Shown piece by piece: positions 16,295 through 24,580 of a stretch of DNA of 64,000 nt (the first letter of the stretch is position 1; every line of letters begins with the position of its first letter). This stretch comes from Agrococcus sp. SGAir0287. Its GTDB lineage: Bacteria > Actinomycetota > Actinomycetes > Actinomycetales > Microbacteriaceae. The stretch spans positions 434,001 through 498,000 of the forward strand of contig NZ_CP027942.1 of the NCBI RefSeq assembly GCF_005484985.1. Direction: 5' to 3'. The notes beneath the pieces are model-generated. The model saw only the letters and a program-made list of their open reading frames with translations, was not told the origin of the DNA and did no database searches. The position numbers were made by a program, and so were the translations under genes.

Positions 16295-17343
16295 CACGCC
16301 TCCTTCGTCATGTCGAGCACGACCTTGCCCGCGGCGCCCGACCGCGCGACCGCGAACGCCTCGGCCCAGTCGTCGAACGCGAAGCGGTGCGTGATGACCG
16401 GCGACACGTCGAGCCCCGTCTCCGCGAGCGACGACATGGCGTACCAGGTCTCGTACATCTCGCGGCCGTAGATGCCTTGGATCGTGAGCATGTGGCTCAC
16501 GACCTTCGCCCAGTCGATGTCGATCGACTGCGACGGCAGGCCGAGCATCGCGATGCGGCCGCCGAAGTTCAGGTTGTCGATGATGGCGGGCAGCGCGCTC
16601 GGCGCTCCCGACATCTCGAGCGCGACGTCGAAGCCCTCGCGCATGCCGAACCGCACCTGCGCATCCTCGATCCGCTCGGTGCGCACGTCGATCGCCTCGA
16701 AGCCCATCGACCGCGCGAGCTCGAGCCTCGCGGGCGCGACGTCGGTGACGAGGATGTGGCGGGCCCCGACGTGGCGGGCGACGGCCGCGGCCATGAGGCC
16801 GATGGGGCCGGCGCCCGTCACGAGCACGTCCTCGCCCACGACGGGGAACTTCAACGCCGTGTGCACGGCGTTGCCGAAGGGGTCGAAGATCCCGAACACG
16901 TCGAGCTCGGCGTCGCTCACGGCGTCGATCGTGCGGCCCGGGTGCACCCACACGTTCGTCGCGGGCACGACGACGCGCTCGGCGAACGCGCCGTCGCGCT
17001 GCACGCCCAGGTTCGAGGTGCGGATGCACAGGTGGCGCCTGCCGGCACGGCAGTTGCGGCACGTGCCGCACACGACGTGGCCCTCGACCGAGGCGATCTG
17101 CCCGGCCGCCAGGTCGACGACGCCGTCGCCCACCTCGACGATCTCGCCGACGAGCTCGTGCCCGACGACGAGGCCCGGGCGCACGGCGGCCTGCGCCCAC
17201 GCATCCCACGCGTCGATGTGCAGGTCGGTGCCGCAGATGCCGGCGCGCAGCACGCGCAGGGCGACATGGCCGGGGCCGACGGTCGGCTCGGGCACGTCGG
17301 TCAGACGCAGTCCGGGCTCGCCCGCGGTGACGAGTGCTCGCAT
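16294..17343 (-). CDS. tdh: L-threonine 3-dehydrogenase
   Basis: A 349-residue zinc- and NAD-dependent medium-chain dehydrogenase that oxidises threonine to 2-amino-3-ketobutyrate. Catalytic zinc ligands are seen as GICGTDLHI (Cys37, with Thr39 and His42) and VVGHELVGE (His62, Glu63). The structural zinc site is the [15 protein letters not shown] cluster, and the NAD fold has [15 protein letters not shown]. Spacing closely follows E. coli TDH (Cys38, His63). GGAG lies five bases before the ATG. It is the first gene of tdh-kbl. Confidence 0.92.
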   Translation of the reverse strand: MRALVTAGEPGLRLTDVPEPTVGPGHVALRVLRAGICGTDLHIDAWDAWAQAAVRPGLVVGHELVGEIVEVGDGVVDLAAGQIASVEGHVVCGTCRNCRAGRRHLCIRTSNLGVQRDGAFAERVVVPATNVWVHPGRTIDAVSDAELDVFGIFDPFGNAVHTALKFPVVGEDVLVTGAGPIGLMAAAVARHVGARHILVTDVAPARLELARSMGFEAIDVRTERIEDAQVRFGMREGFDVALEMSGAPSALPAIIDNLNFGGRIAMLGLPSQSIDIDWAKVVSHMLTIQGIYGREMYETWYAMSSLAETGLDVSPVITHRFAFDDWAEAFAVARSGAAGKVVLDMTKEA

Positions 17344-17480
17344 GGGGTCTCCATCGACGTCATTCGGGTCGCTGACGATCCTCGCACGCGGACGAGGATC
17401 GCGAAGGGACGGGGGCCGGCGGTCTGGCCAGCGCCGCGAGCTCGCCGCGCTGCTGGGCCGCACCGGGTGTCACGGCGAGG

Positions 17481-18110
17481 TCAGCGCGCGGAGAGCGCGC
17501 GCCCGCGGACGCCGTAGGCGAGCATGAGCGCGAGCATGACGAGCCCGACGGCGACGGCAGCGGCCTCGCCGCCGGGTGCGCCGACCACGATGGCGACGAC
17601 CGTGCCCACGCCACCGAGGCCGACGAGGGCGACGCCGAGGTCGAGGAAGTGCCGCTCGTGGAAGGCGCGGGCGAAGGGCAGGAAGTGCAGGCCGACGGCC
17701 ACCGCGATCGCCACGGGGATCGCCGCCTCCCGACCTGTCGCGGTCAGCGCCAGGCGTGCGAGGGCGATGAGGGCCAGCATGCCGACGACGGACGCGAGGT
17801 AGACCCACCACGCGCCGACCCCGACGGGCGCGGGCGCCCCGAGCGCGCGCGGGCGCACGAAGAGCGCGGCGAGGGTCGCGACGGCGAGGCAGACCGCGAC
17901 GACGCGCAGCCCGATCGCGAGCGGCGGCGGCGCCCACGCGAGGTTGGCCAGCACGAACACGAGCCCGCCGGCGACGCCGACGATCGCCCCGACGCGTCGT
18001 GGATCCAGCCTGCTGCGGCCGGCGCGGACGTCGGCGCGCGCCGACTCGGGCACGCGCGCCATCCATGCGGGGTCGTCGGGGCGCGGATCGGTCGGGGTGG
18101 GAGGGGCCAT
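17481..18110 (-). CDS. Multi-pass membrane protein of unknown function
   Basis: A 209-residue protein not recognised as a named family. The first 40 residues are polar and Pro/Asp-rich (MAPPTPTDPRPDDPAWMARV). Then come about five or six hydrophobic segments, beginning with VGAIVGVAGGLVFVLANLAW and ending with AVGLVMLALMLAYGV, and a short basic tail. There is no signal peptide, so the N-terminus is probably cytoplasmic. It is divergent from purM (148 bp between starts), leaving room for two promoters. No ribosome site is obvious at the ATG. Called real because of the consistent membrane-protein composition. Confidence 0.7.
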   Translation of the reverse strand: MAPPTPTDPRPDDPAWMARVPESARADVRAGRSRLDPRRVGAIVGVAGGLVFVLANLAWAPPPLAIGLRVVAVCLAVATLAALFVRPRALGAPAPVGVGAWWVYLASVVGMLALIALARLALTATGREAAIPVAIAVAVGLHFLPFARAFHERHFLDLGVALVGLGGVGTVVAIVVGAPGGEAAAVAVGLVMLALMLAYGVRGRALSAR

Positions 18111-18258
18111 GCTCGACGCTCTCACGGACGAGTCCTCGGCGCAGGGGACGGGCCCGAGCGGCGGGGATCGCACCCGCGGTCACGCGCGGTCGCGCGCCTC
18201 GTGCGCGGGCGTCGCGCCGGGGCGGGTCGGCATGCCGCGCGCCGGTACCCTGGAGACC

Positions 18259-19350
18259 GTGACGGATCTCTACGCGGCAGCAGGCGTCGACACGGCCGCG
18301 GGCGACCGCGCCGTCGAGCTCATGAAGGCGGCCGTCGCACGTACGCACGGCGCGGGCGTCGTCGGCGGCGTCGGCGGCTTCGCCGGGCTCTTCGACCTGT
18401 CGGCGGCCGGCGAGTACCGCCGCCCGCTGCTCGCCTCGTCGACCGACGGCGTCGGCACGAAGGTCGCCCTCGCGCAGGCGATCGACAAGCACGACACCAT
18501 CGGCCAGGACCTCGTCGGCATGGTCGTCGACGACATCGTCGTCGTCGGCGCGAAGCCGCTGGCGATGACCGACTACATCGCGTGCGGTCGCATCGAGCCC
18601 GCCCGCATCGCCGACATCGTGCGCGGCATCGCGGCCGCGTGCGAAGCGACCGGCACGGCGCTCGTCGGCGGCGAGACCGCCGAGCACCCCGGGCTCCTCG
18701 GGCCCGACGACTACGACGTCGCGGGCGCCGCCGTCGGCATCGTCGAGGCGGATGCGCTGCTCGGCCCCGATCGCGTGCGCGCGGGCGACGCGGTCGTGGC
18801 GATGGCTTCGAGCGGCCTGCACTCCAACGGCTTCTCGCTCGTGCGTCGCATCCTCGCGGACGCCGGCATCGCGCTCACCGACCGCGTCGACGACCTCGGC
18901 GGCGTCGCCGCCGAGGTGCTCCTCGAGCCCACGCGCCTGTACACGAGCCCGCTCGTGGCCATGCTCGCCGAGGGGCGCCGCATCCACGCCATCAGCCACG
19001 TCACGGGCGGTGGCATCGCCGCGAACCTCGCGCGCGTGCTGCCTGCCGGCCTCGCGGTCGAGCTCCAGCGCGGCTGGGCGGTGCCGGACGTGTTCGGCGC
19101 GCTCGCCGCGATCGGCGGCCACGACCTCGTCGCCACCGAGGGCACCTGGAACCTCGGTCTCGGCATGATCGCCGTCGTGGATCCCGCCGATGCGGCCGCG
19201 GTCGTCGCCGACTCCGAGGCAGCCGGCATCCCCGCGTGGATCGCCGGCGAGGTCGAGGCAGCGGGCGCGACGCCCGAGGGCGAGGGATGGGTGCAGGGCG
19301 CGAAGGGCGTCGACGGCGGCGCCGTGCGCCTCGTCGGCGCACACGGCTGA
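18259..19350 (+). CDS. purM: Phosphoribosylformylglycinamidine cyclo-ligase (AIR synthetase)
   Basis: A 363-residue enzyme making AIR from FGAM with ATP, the fifth step of purine synthesis. Family landmarks are LLASSTDGVGTKVALA, GQDLVGMVVDDIVVVGAKPL, VGGETAEHPG, MASSGLHSNGFSLVR and ISHVTGGGIAANLARVLP. The GTG start at 18259 follows a TACCCT -10 box (18246-18251) by seven bases, so the message is probably leaderless, although a GGAG lies in that gap. The usual upstream partner purF is not adjacent, and the DUF3073 gene that commonly follows purM in actinobacteria lies 2.7 kb away behind sdaA. Confidence 0.93.
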   Translation: MTDLYAAAGVDTAAGDRAVELMKAAVARTHGAGVVGGVGGFAGLFDLSAAGEYRRPLLASSTDGVGTKVALAQAIDKHDTIGQDLVGMVVDDIVVVGAKPLAMTDYIACGRIEPARIADIVRGIAAACEATGTALVGGETAEHPGLLGPDDYDVAGAAVGIVEADALLGPDRVRAGDAVVAMASSGLHSNGFSLVRRILADAGIALTDRVDDLGGVAAEVLLEPTRLYTSPLVAMLAEGRRIHAISHVTGGGIAANLARVLPAGLAVELQRGWAVPDVFGALAAIGGHDLVATEGTWNLGLGMIAVVDPADAAAVVADSEAAGIPAWIAGEVEAAGATPEGEGWVQGAKGVDGGAVRLVGAHG

Positions 19351-19386
19351 CCTGCGAGCGCATCCACGAAGTCCTCCGGCAACGCT

Positions 19387-19408
19387 GACGCGTCGTCCAG
19401 GACGCGTC
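19387..19408. terminator. Hairpin after purM
   Basis: Two copies of the self-complementary octamer GACGCGTC (19387-19394 and 19401-19408) flank a six-base loop, giving an 8-bp stem 37 bases past the purM stop. It lacks a T-run, as is usual in this genome; a transcription terminator is the simplest reading. Confidence 0.5.
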
Positions 19409-19445
19409 CGGGCGAGGATCAGGACGGCTCGGCATCCTCGACCGC

Positions 19446-19649
19446 ATGACCACGACGCCCGGATTCGCGGCCGCGCCGCAGCACCCCGCCGTGCAGCCTC
19501 CCGACCACCGCGCGATCGCGCCCCGGCCGCTGGCGCGCGGTCGCCGCATCGACCGCGTGACCATCGCCCTGCTCGTCGGCGTCGGCGCCGCCACGGCGCT
19601 CGCCGGCACCTCCGCCCTCGCGCTCGCCGCGCTCGGCTCGCTGCTCTGA
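19446..19649 (+). CDS. Small single-pass membrane protein
   Basis: A 67-residue protein with a Pro/Gln-rich, then Arg-rich cytoplasmic N-terminus (APRPLARGRRIDR) and one hydrophobic helix at the C-terminal end (VTIALLVGVGAATALAG onward). The family is unknown. A CATCCT box at 19433-19438 precedes the ATG by seven bases, the same leaderless spacing seen at many genes here. It stands just before two DUF4190-like genes with similar Pro/Gln-rich heads. Evidence that it is expressed is only composition and promoter spacing. Confidence 0.55.
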   Translation: MTTTPGFAAAPQHPAVQPPDHRAIAPRPLARGRRIDRVTIALLVGVGAATALAGTSALALAALGSLL

Positions 19650-19746
19650 CCGGCGGCCGCGGGCCGAGCAGGTCGCGTCCGGGCTCGGCGCGTAGGATCT
19701 CCGTGCCGCGGGCCGCTCCGTTCCGCATCCTCGAGAAGGCGAACCC

Positions 19747-20160
19747 ATGACCTACACCCCTCCCGGCCAGGAGCCGCAGCAGCCGCAGCAGCCGGCGTAC
19801 TCCTCGCCCGACCAGTCCTCGTACGCCGCTCCGCAGGCGAGCTACGCGACGCCGCAGTACGGGCAGAACCCCTACGCGGGCTACGCGGCCTCGACCCCCC
19901 GCCCGAAGAGCGACAAGAAGACCTTCGGGCTCTGGTCGATGATCCTCGGACTGTCCGGCCTGCTCCTGCCGTTCTTCGTCAACAACCTCGCCGCGATCGT
20001 GCTGGGCATCTTCGGCCTCATCCGCGAGAACTCGAAGGGCATGTCCATCACGGGCCTCGTGTCCGGCGGCGTCGGCCTGCTGATCTGGGCGCCCATCGTG
20101 TGGTTCGTCATCGTGCCGTTCATCGCGATCCTCGCCCTCGGCGCGGCCTACCAGTACTGA
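19747..20160 (+). CDS. DUF4190-type membrane protein, copy 1
   Basis: A 137-residue protein. Residues 1-55 are rich in Pro, Gln, Tyr and Ser (PGQEPQQPQQPAYSSPDQSS). Two or three hydrophobic segments follow, with the DUF4190 pattern FGLWSMILGLSGLLLPF, AAIVLGIFGLIRE and GMSITGLVSGGVGLL. The function of the family is not established; the tail is probably cytosolic and flexible. A GAGAAGG ribosome site precedes the ATG, and a TAGGAT box lies at 19693-19698. A paralogue follows 61 bp downstream. Confidence 0.82.
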   Translation: MTYTPPGQEPQQPQQPAYSSPDQSSYAAPQASYATPQYGQNPYAGYAASTPRPKSDKKTFGLWSMILGLSGLLLPFFVNNLAAIVLGIFGLIRENSKGMSITGLVSGGVGLLIWAPIVWFVIVPFIAILALGAAYQY

Positions 20161-20172
20161 TCGACCGCTCGT

Positions 20173-20203
20173 CGCACGGGGGCCCGCCGCAGGCCCTCGT
20201 GCG
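20173..20203. terminator. Hairpin between the two DUF4190-like genes
   Basis: CGCACGGGGGCC (20173-20184) pairs with GGCCCTCGTGCG (20192-20203) with one mismatch and a seven-base loop. It occupies most of the 61-bp gap, ending just before the ribosome site of copy 2. It could terminate or attenuate transcription, giving the two paralogues different levels. Confidence 0.55.
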
Positions 20204-20221
20204 CCGACGAGGAGACTCCGC

Positions 20222-20572
20222 ATGACGAACCCCTACGGGCAGCCGGGCGCCTACCCGCCTGTCGGTCCCGCACCCCAGCAGCCGTACGCCTACGCCGGCG
20301 CCTATCCCGCCCCGCGCAGCCCGAAGACCACGCTCGGCATGTGGTCGCTCATCCTCGGCATCTCGGGCTTCCTGGTGCCGATCGGCATCAACTCGGTCGC
20401 GGCCATCGTGCTCGGCATCGTCGGCATCGTGAAGGAGCAGCGGCGCGGCCTGTCGATCGCCGGGCTCAGCGTCGGCGCGTTCGTGCTGCTGATCTACACG
20501 CCGTTCATCTGGAGCGTGCTCGCACTGCTCCTGTCGCTGACGCCGCTGCTCTTCCTGCCGTTCCTGTACTGA
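20222..20572 (+). CDS. DUF4190-type membrane protein, copy 2
   Basis: A 116-residue paralogue of the preceding gene. It has a shorter Pro/Tyr-rich head (MTNPYGQPGAYPPVGPAP), then LGMWSLILGISGFLVPIG, AAIVLGIVGIVKEQ and GLSIAGLSVGAFVLLIY, the same three-part DUF4190 layout, and a hydrophobic C-terminus (LLLSLTPLLFLPFLY). A GAGGAG ribosome site lies seven to eight bases before the ATG. It converges on sdaA. Function unknown; local duplication is evident from the shared motif order. Confidence 0.82.
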   Translation: MTNPYGQPGAYPPVGPAPQQPYAYAGAYPAPRSPKTTLGMWSLILGISGFLVPIGINSVAAIVLGIVGIVKEQRRGLSIAGLSVGAFVLLIYTPFIWSVLALLLSLTPLLFLPFLY

Positions 20573-20578
20573 CGACGG

Positions 20579-20594
20579 CGGCCGATCGCGGCCG
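20579..20594. terminator. Shared hairpin between convergent genes
   Basis: CGGCCG at 20579-20584 and again at 20589-20594 form a stem around the loop ATCG in the 24-bp gap between the DUF4190 copy 2 stop and the sdaA stop. It can serve both directions. Confidence 0.5.
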
Positions 20595-20596
20595 GC

Positions 20597-22081
20597 TCAG
20601 CAGTCGACGAAGGTGACGGCGAGACCGCCCATGGCGGTCTCCTTGTACTTGTCGCTCATGTCCGCGCCGGTGCGCCGCATCGTCTCGACCGCGGTGTCGA
20701 GCGTCACGAAGTGCGTGCCGTCGCCGTGCTTCGCCATGCGCGCGGCGTTGATCGCCTTCACGGAGGCCATGGCGTTGCGCTCGATGCACGGGATCTGCAC
20801 GAGGCCCTTGATCGGGTCGCACGTGAGGCCGAGGTTGTGCTCGATGCCGATCTCGGCGGCGTTCTCGATCTGCTCGGGCGTCGCGCCGATGACGGAGGCG
20901 AAGCCCGCCGCCGCCATGGCGCACGCCGAGCCGACCTCGCCCTGGCAGCCGACCTCGGCACCGGAGATCGAGGCGCCCGCCTTGATGATGATGCCGATCG
21001 CGCCCGCGACGAGCAGGAACTCCACGGCCCACGGCAGTCGACGCTCCTCGAGGTCCACGTACCGGTCGGCGTAGTGCATGACGGCGGGGATGATGCCCGC
21101 TGCGCCGTTCGTCGGCGCCGTCACGACGCGATTGCCGGCCGCGTTCTCCTCGTTGACGGCGAGCGCGAAGAGGTTGACCCACTCCATGCCCTCGAGCAGG
21201 TCGCGGCGATCGGTGCCGGCGGCGTCGCGCGCGAGCAGCTTCTCGTGCCAGGCCTTCGCGCGTCGCTTCACGTCGAGCCCGCCCGGCAGGATGCCGTCGG
21301 TGCGGATGCCGGCGTCGACGCAGTCCTGCATGACCTGCCAGACGTGCTCGAGCGCCGCGATCGTCTCGGCCTCCGACCGCCATGCCGACTCGTTCGCGAG
21401 CATGACCTCCGCGACCGTGCGACCCTCGACGCAGTGCGCGAGCAGCTGGTCGGCCGTCGAGAACGGCAGCGGCAGCTCCCCGGTCGCCTCGGCGGGCTCG
21501 GGCACGGGCGCGAGCACGTCGCCCTCGTCGTGACGCATGACGAAGCCGCCGCCGATCGAGTAGTAGCCGTGGGTCTGCAGCGTCTCGCCGTCGGCGTCGT
21601 AGGCCGTGATGCGCAGGGCGTTCGGATGCTCGCGCCGGATCGTGAGGGGGCGGAAGACGACGGCGGTCGCGGCGTCGAACGGCACGGGATGCTCGCCGGC
21701 GAGCAGCAGCGCGCGGTCGTCGCGGATCGCCGCGAGCGTCGCGGCGATCTCGTCGGTCGTAACGGTGTCGGGTGCGTGGCCGGACAGGCCGAGCATGACC
21801 GCCGTGTCGGTGCCGTGGCCCGATCCCGTGGCACCCAGCGAGCCGAAGAGATCGATGCGCAGCCGGGCGGTCGCGCTCCGCAGACCTGCGACGTCGAGCA
21901 GGCGCACGAAGTCCCATGCGGCCCGCATGGGACCGACGGTGTGCGACGAGGAGGGACCGATGCCGACCTTGAAGAGGTCGAGCACCGACAGCGACTCGAA
22001 GACCGGGGCCGTGCCCGTGGCGTGCGGGCCGAGCGGAGCCGCGATCGCGTCGTCGCGCAGCGGCCGGGAGACGGAGGTCAC
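20597..22081 (-). CDS. sdaA: L-serine ammonia-lyase (single-chain, iron-sulfur)
   Basis: A 494-residue enzyme converting L-serine to pyruvate and ammonia. [20 protein letters not shown] starts the beta domain. In the alpha domain the Fe-S ligands are Cys in [14 protein letters not shown] and IPCIERN, spaced 42 and 11 residues apart, the spacing known for Legionella serine dehydratase. The chain ends in a terminal Cys (TFVDC), like the tail cysteine that caps the cluster in that enzyme. The start is a GTG one base after the DUF3073 stop with no ribosome site, so translation is probably coupled. Next to tdh-kbl and purM, it connects serine, glycine and purine flux. Confidence 0.92.
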   Translation of the reverse strand: MTSVSRPLRDDAIAAPLGPHATGTAPVFESLSVLDLFKVGIGPSSSHTVGPMRAAWDFVRLLDVAGLRSATARLRIDLFGSLGATGSGHGTDTAVMLGLSGHAPDTVTTDEIAATLAAIRDDRALLLAGEHPVPFDAATAVVFRPLTIRREHPNALRITAYDADGETLQTHGYYSIGGGFVMRHDEGDVLAPVPEPAEATGELPLPFSTADQLLAHCVEGRTVAEVMLANESAWRSEAETIAALEHVWQVMQDCVDAGIRTDGILPGGLDVKRRAKAWHEKLLARDAAGTDRRDLLEGMEWVNLFALAVNEENAAGNRVVTAPTNGAAGIIPAVMHYADRYVDLEERRLPWAVEFLLVAGAIGIIIKAGASISGAEVGCQGEVGSACAMAAAGFASVIGATPEQIENAAEIGIEHNLGLTCDPIKGLVQIPCIERNAMASVKAINAARMAKHGDGTHFVTLDTAVETMRRTGADMSDKYKETAMGGLAVTFVDC

Positions 22082-22082
22082 G

Positions 22083-22274
22083 TCAGGCGCTACGGCCCTC
22101 GTACTCGTCGTCCCGGTCGTCCTGCACGTACTCGGCCCACTTGTCGACGTACTCGTCGTCCTGGTGCGCCGTGCCGATCTCGCGCTCGAGCGCCGAGTAG
22201 TTCACGTTCGGACTGTAGGCCTTGAGCTCACGAGCGATCTTCGTGTGCTTCGCCTTCTGACGACCTCGACCCAT
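22083..22274 (-). CDS. DUF3073 domain protein
   Basis: A 63-residue, highly charged protein beginning MGRGRQKAKHTKIARELKAY, which is the hallmark of the actinobacterial DUF3073 family; the middle (NVNYSALEREIG) and acidic tail (DDRDDEYEGRSA) also fit. Function is unknown. The family gene usually follows purM; here it heads a two-gene unit with sdaA. The G-rich stretch before the ATG (GGTTGGGGGTGC) may act as ribosome site. A perfect 8-bp inverted repeat straddles its probable -10 box. Confidence 0.9.
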   Translation of the reverse strand: MGRGRQKAKHTKIARELKAYSPNVNYSALEREIGTAHQDDEYVDKWAEYVQDDRDDEYEGRSA

Positions 22275-22294
22275 GCTGCACCCCCAACCGAGAA

Positions 22295-22317
22295 CGCCCG
22301 CATCCTACGTGCGGGCG
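22295..22317 (-). promoter_or_regulatory. Inverted repeat around the probable DUF3073 promoter -10
   Basis: CGCCCGCA (22295-22302) pairs with TGCGGGCG (22310-22317). The leftward -10 box TAGGAT (22307-22302) lies between the arms, so a dimeric repressor bound here would block the promoter of DUF3073-sdaA; alternatively it is a 5' hairpin. No -35 match stands out. Confidence 0.45.
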
Positions 22318-22411
22318 ATACGCGCGCGCCACCGCGCTTTGCAAGCCATCTGGCAGAGTAGCACGGCGGTGTCGTCGAGCCCGATGCGCCACGGATCGAG
22401 ATGGAGCACGC

Positions 22412-23536
22412 ATGCACGAGCTGGCATCCGCCGCGAACGACCGCGTGGACGCCATCGTCGCCGACACGCTCGCCCTGTGCGCGGTCGAGTCGCCCTCGCG
22501 GGATGCGGAGGCCTCGCGGCGCAGCGCCGACGCCGTTCGCGCGCTGCTCGAGCGCAGGCTCGGCGCCACGGTGACGGAGCAGACGATCGACGGCTTCGTG
22601 CACGTGCGGGCGACGTGGGGCGAGCCGCGCGTGCTGCTCGTGTGCCACCACGACACCGTGTGGCCGCTCGGCACGCTCGAGCGCATCCCGCTCGTCGACG
22701 GCGAGGTCGTGTCCGGGCCGGGCACGGTCGACATGAAGGCGGGCATCGCGATCGCCGTCCACGCGCTCGCGCTGCTGCGCGAGCGCGGCGGCGACGCCGC
22801 CCTCGACGGCGTCGACCTCCTCGTCACCGGCGACGAGGAGATGGGATCGCCGACGTCGAGGCCCATCATCGAGGCCTCGACGGCGCAGGCGGCGCTCGTG
22901 CTCGAGGCCGCCGCCCACGGCGGCGAGGTGAAGACGGGGCGCAAGGGCGTGTCGATCTACCGGCTCGAGCTGGTCGGCCGCGCCGCGCACGCGGGCGTCG
23001 AGCCCGAGCTCGGCGTCAACGCGGCCGTCGCGCTCGCGCACGCCGTCCTCGCGCTCACCGACCTCGGAGACGCCGCCGCGGGCACGAGCGTGACCCCCAC
23101 GGTGCTGCAGGCGGGCACGACGACGAACACCGTGCCCGCCTCGGCGTGGATCGCCGTCGACGTGCGCGCCTGGACCACGGGGGAGCAGCAGCGCGTCGAC
23201 GACGCCATCCGCGCGATGACCTCGCCCGTCGAGGGCGCGAGTATCGTCGTGCACGGGGGCATCAACCGGCCGCCGCTCGAGCGGGCGATGGCCGTCGACC
23301 TCTACACGCAGGCGGCCGCCGTCGCCGCCGAGCTCGGCTTCGAGCCGCTGCGCGAGACGGCGGTCGGCGGCGGGTCCGACGGCAACTTCACCGCGGGTGC
23401 GGGCATCCCGACGCTCGACGGCCTCGGCCCCTGGGGCGGTGGCGCGCACGCCGACCACGAGCACGCGGTCCGCGCGGCCTTCCCGCAGCGCACCGCCCTC
23501 GTCGCGGGTCTCGTGCGCCGACTCCTCGCACGCTGA
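22412..23536 (+). CDS. M20-family zinc metallopeptidase (carboxypeptidase G2-like)
   Basis: A 374-residue cytosolic di-zinc hydrolase. Metal and catalytic residues are visible: LLVCHHDTVWP (first His-x-Asp), VDMKAGIAIA (bridging Asp), GDEEMGS (catalytic Glu pair) and HAGVEPELG at the start of the dimerisation domain; the last metal His lies in WGGGAHADHEH. This matches glutamate carboxypeptidase/ArgE-DapE relatives, which remove acyl groups or C-terminal amino acids. GGAG lies five bases before the ATG. It is a single-gene unit followed by an interspersed repeat. The substrate is unknown. Confidence 0.88.
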   Translation: MHELASAANDRVDAIVADTLALCAVESPSRDAEASRRSADAVRALLERRLGATVTEQTIDGFVHVRATWGEPRVLLVCHHDTVWPLGTLERIPLVDGEVVSGPGTVDMKAGIAIAVHALALLRERGGDAALDGVDLLVTGDEEMGSPTSRPIIEASTAQAALVLEAAAHGGEVKTGRKGVSIYRLELVGRAAHAGVEPELGVNAAVALAHAVLALTDLGDAAAGTSVTPTVLQAGTTTNTVPASAWIAVDVRAWTTGEQQRVDDAIRAMTSPVEGASIVVHGGINRPPLERAMAVDLYTQAAAVAAELGFEPLRETAVGGGSDGNFTAGAGIPTLDGLGPWGGGAHADHEHAVRAAFPQRTALVAGLVRRLLAR

Positions 23537-23831
23537 TCCTCAGGGCCGGCGTCTCCCAGCAGCCGGTCGAGGAGCGCGCGAGCGCAGCGAGCACGCGTCA
23601 CGAGACCACGCGGCCGCGGCTCCTGCCCAGCCACGCGCGTGGTCGCGTCGGGCGGGCGTGTCCCGGGGTCTCGTGACGGCTGCAGCCTGCGGCTGCGGCC
23701 TCCTCGACCAGCTGCAGCGTGAGCGGCTCGATACGGCTGGGCGTCCCATCCAGCCGGTCGAGGAGCGCAGGCGCGCAGCGCCGTCGCGTCACGAGACCCG
23801 CCGTCGTCGCCGGACGCGTCCAGCAGCGCCG
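23537..23831. repeat. Interspersed inverted-repeat cluster, locus A
   Basis: This 295-bp gap between convergent genes contains three copies of a family whose ends read GGTCGAGGAG and CGTCACGAGACC: forward at about 23562-23607, reversed at 23667-23714 and forward at 23751-23799. The core between the conserved ends is variable. Forward and reversed copies can pair into a long hairpin. Loci B and C carry the same family. No gene is seen in the gap. Confidence 0.85.
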
Positions 23832-24206
23832 TCAGCCCGCCGCACGCAGGAGCGCGCCGAGCCCGAGGCCCAGCGCCGCGAGCGCGACGCCCGCGAAGAG
23901 CGTGCCGCCGACGTTCGCGACCGCCGCGCCGAGGCGACGCCGATCGGCGAGCTGCACGGTCTCGACCATCCACGTCGAGAAGGTCGTGAGGCCGCCGCAG
24001 AAGCCGGTGACGACGACGAGCAGCAGCAGCGGGTCCCCGGCGAGCAGGCTCGTCGCGAGGCCTGCGACGAACGCGCCGACGAGGTTCGCCACGAGGATCG
24101 GCCAGGGCAGGCGGTCGGGATGCCCGAGCCGGGCGAGCGCGAACCGCGCGAGCGCCCCGAGGCCGCCCGCGAGCGCCACGACGAGGAGGCCGAGCCCTGC
24201 GATCAC
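23832..24206 (-). CDS. crcB: Fluoride channel CrcB/FluC, subunit 2
   Basis: A 124-residue four-helix membrane protein of the CrcB/Fluc family, which exports fluoride as dual-topology dimers. The family core GFCGGLTTFSTWMVETV (Phe and Thr/Ser lining the pore) and LVANLVGAFVAGL are present. The GTG start overlaps the stop of the upstream crcB gene (GTGA). Two adjacent, diverged crcB copies usually form an obligate antiparallel heterodimer. It is the last gene of an operon headed by a KimA-like transporter. Confidence 0.9.
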   Translation of the reverse strand: MIAGLGLLVVALAGGLGALARFALARLGHPDRLPWPILVANLVGAFVAGLATSLLAGDPLLLLVVVTGFCGGLTTFSTWMVETVQLADRRRLGAAVANVGGTLFAGVALAALGLGLGALLRAAG

Positions 24207-24580
24207 TCGTCGACCTCGAGGGCCGCTCGCGGTCGGCCGCCGAGCCGCAGGCCGAGCCACGCAGCCGCGATGCCCAGCACGATCGACGCGGCCGCGTAGA
24301 CGAGCGCCTCGGCGTCGGGTCGCTGCGCGACGACGAGCGCGAGCGCGCTGAACGTCGTGAAGCCGCCCAGGAGCCCCGTGCCCAGCCCGGCGCGCAGCCA
24401 CTCGGGCGCGATCGGCCAGACGCGTGCGACGAGCAGGCCCAGCGCGAGCGCGCCGGCGACGTTGACGCCGAGGGTCGGCCACGGATGCGCGCTCGGCGTC
24501 GCGAGGTCGATGCCGGCGCGCAGCGCGGTGCCGAGCGCGCCGCCGACCAGCACCGCGAGCCAGGGGAGGGCGCGCCTCAC
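24203..24580 (-). CDS. crcB: Fluoride channel CrcB/FluC, subunit 1
   Basis: A 125-residue four-helix protein with GGALGTALRAGID at the first helix, NVAGALALGLLV and the pore motif GGFTTFSALALVV. The last residues are Arg- and Glu-rich (GGRPRAALEVDE). The GTG at 24580 overlaps the stop of the KimA-like gene (GTGA), and its own stop overlaps the second crcB start. The two CrcB proteins differ in charge at their ends, as expected if one inserts in each orientation. No fluoride riboswitch was recognised upstream of the operon. Confidence 0.9.
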   Translation of the reverse strand: MRRALPWLAVLVGGALGTALRAGIDLATPSAHPWPTLGVNVAGALALGLLVARVWPIAPEWLRAGLGTGLLGGFTTFSALALVVAQRPDAEALVYAAASIVLGIAAAWLGLRLGGRPRAALEVDE

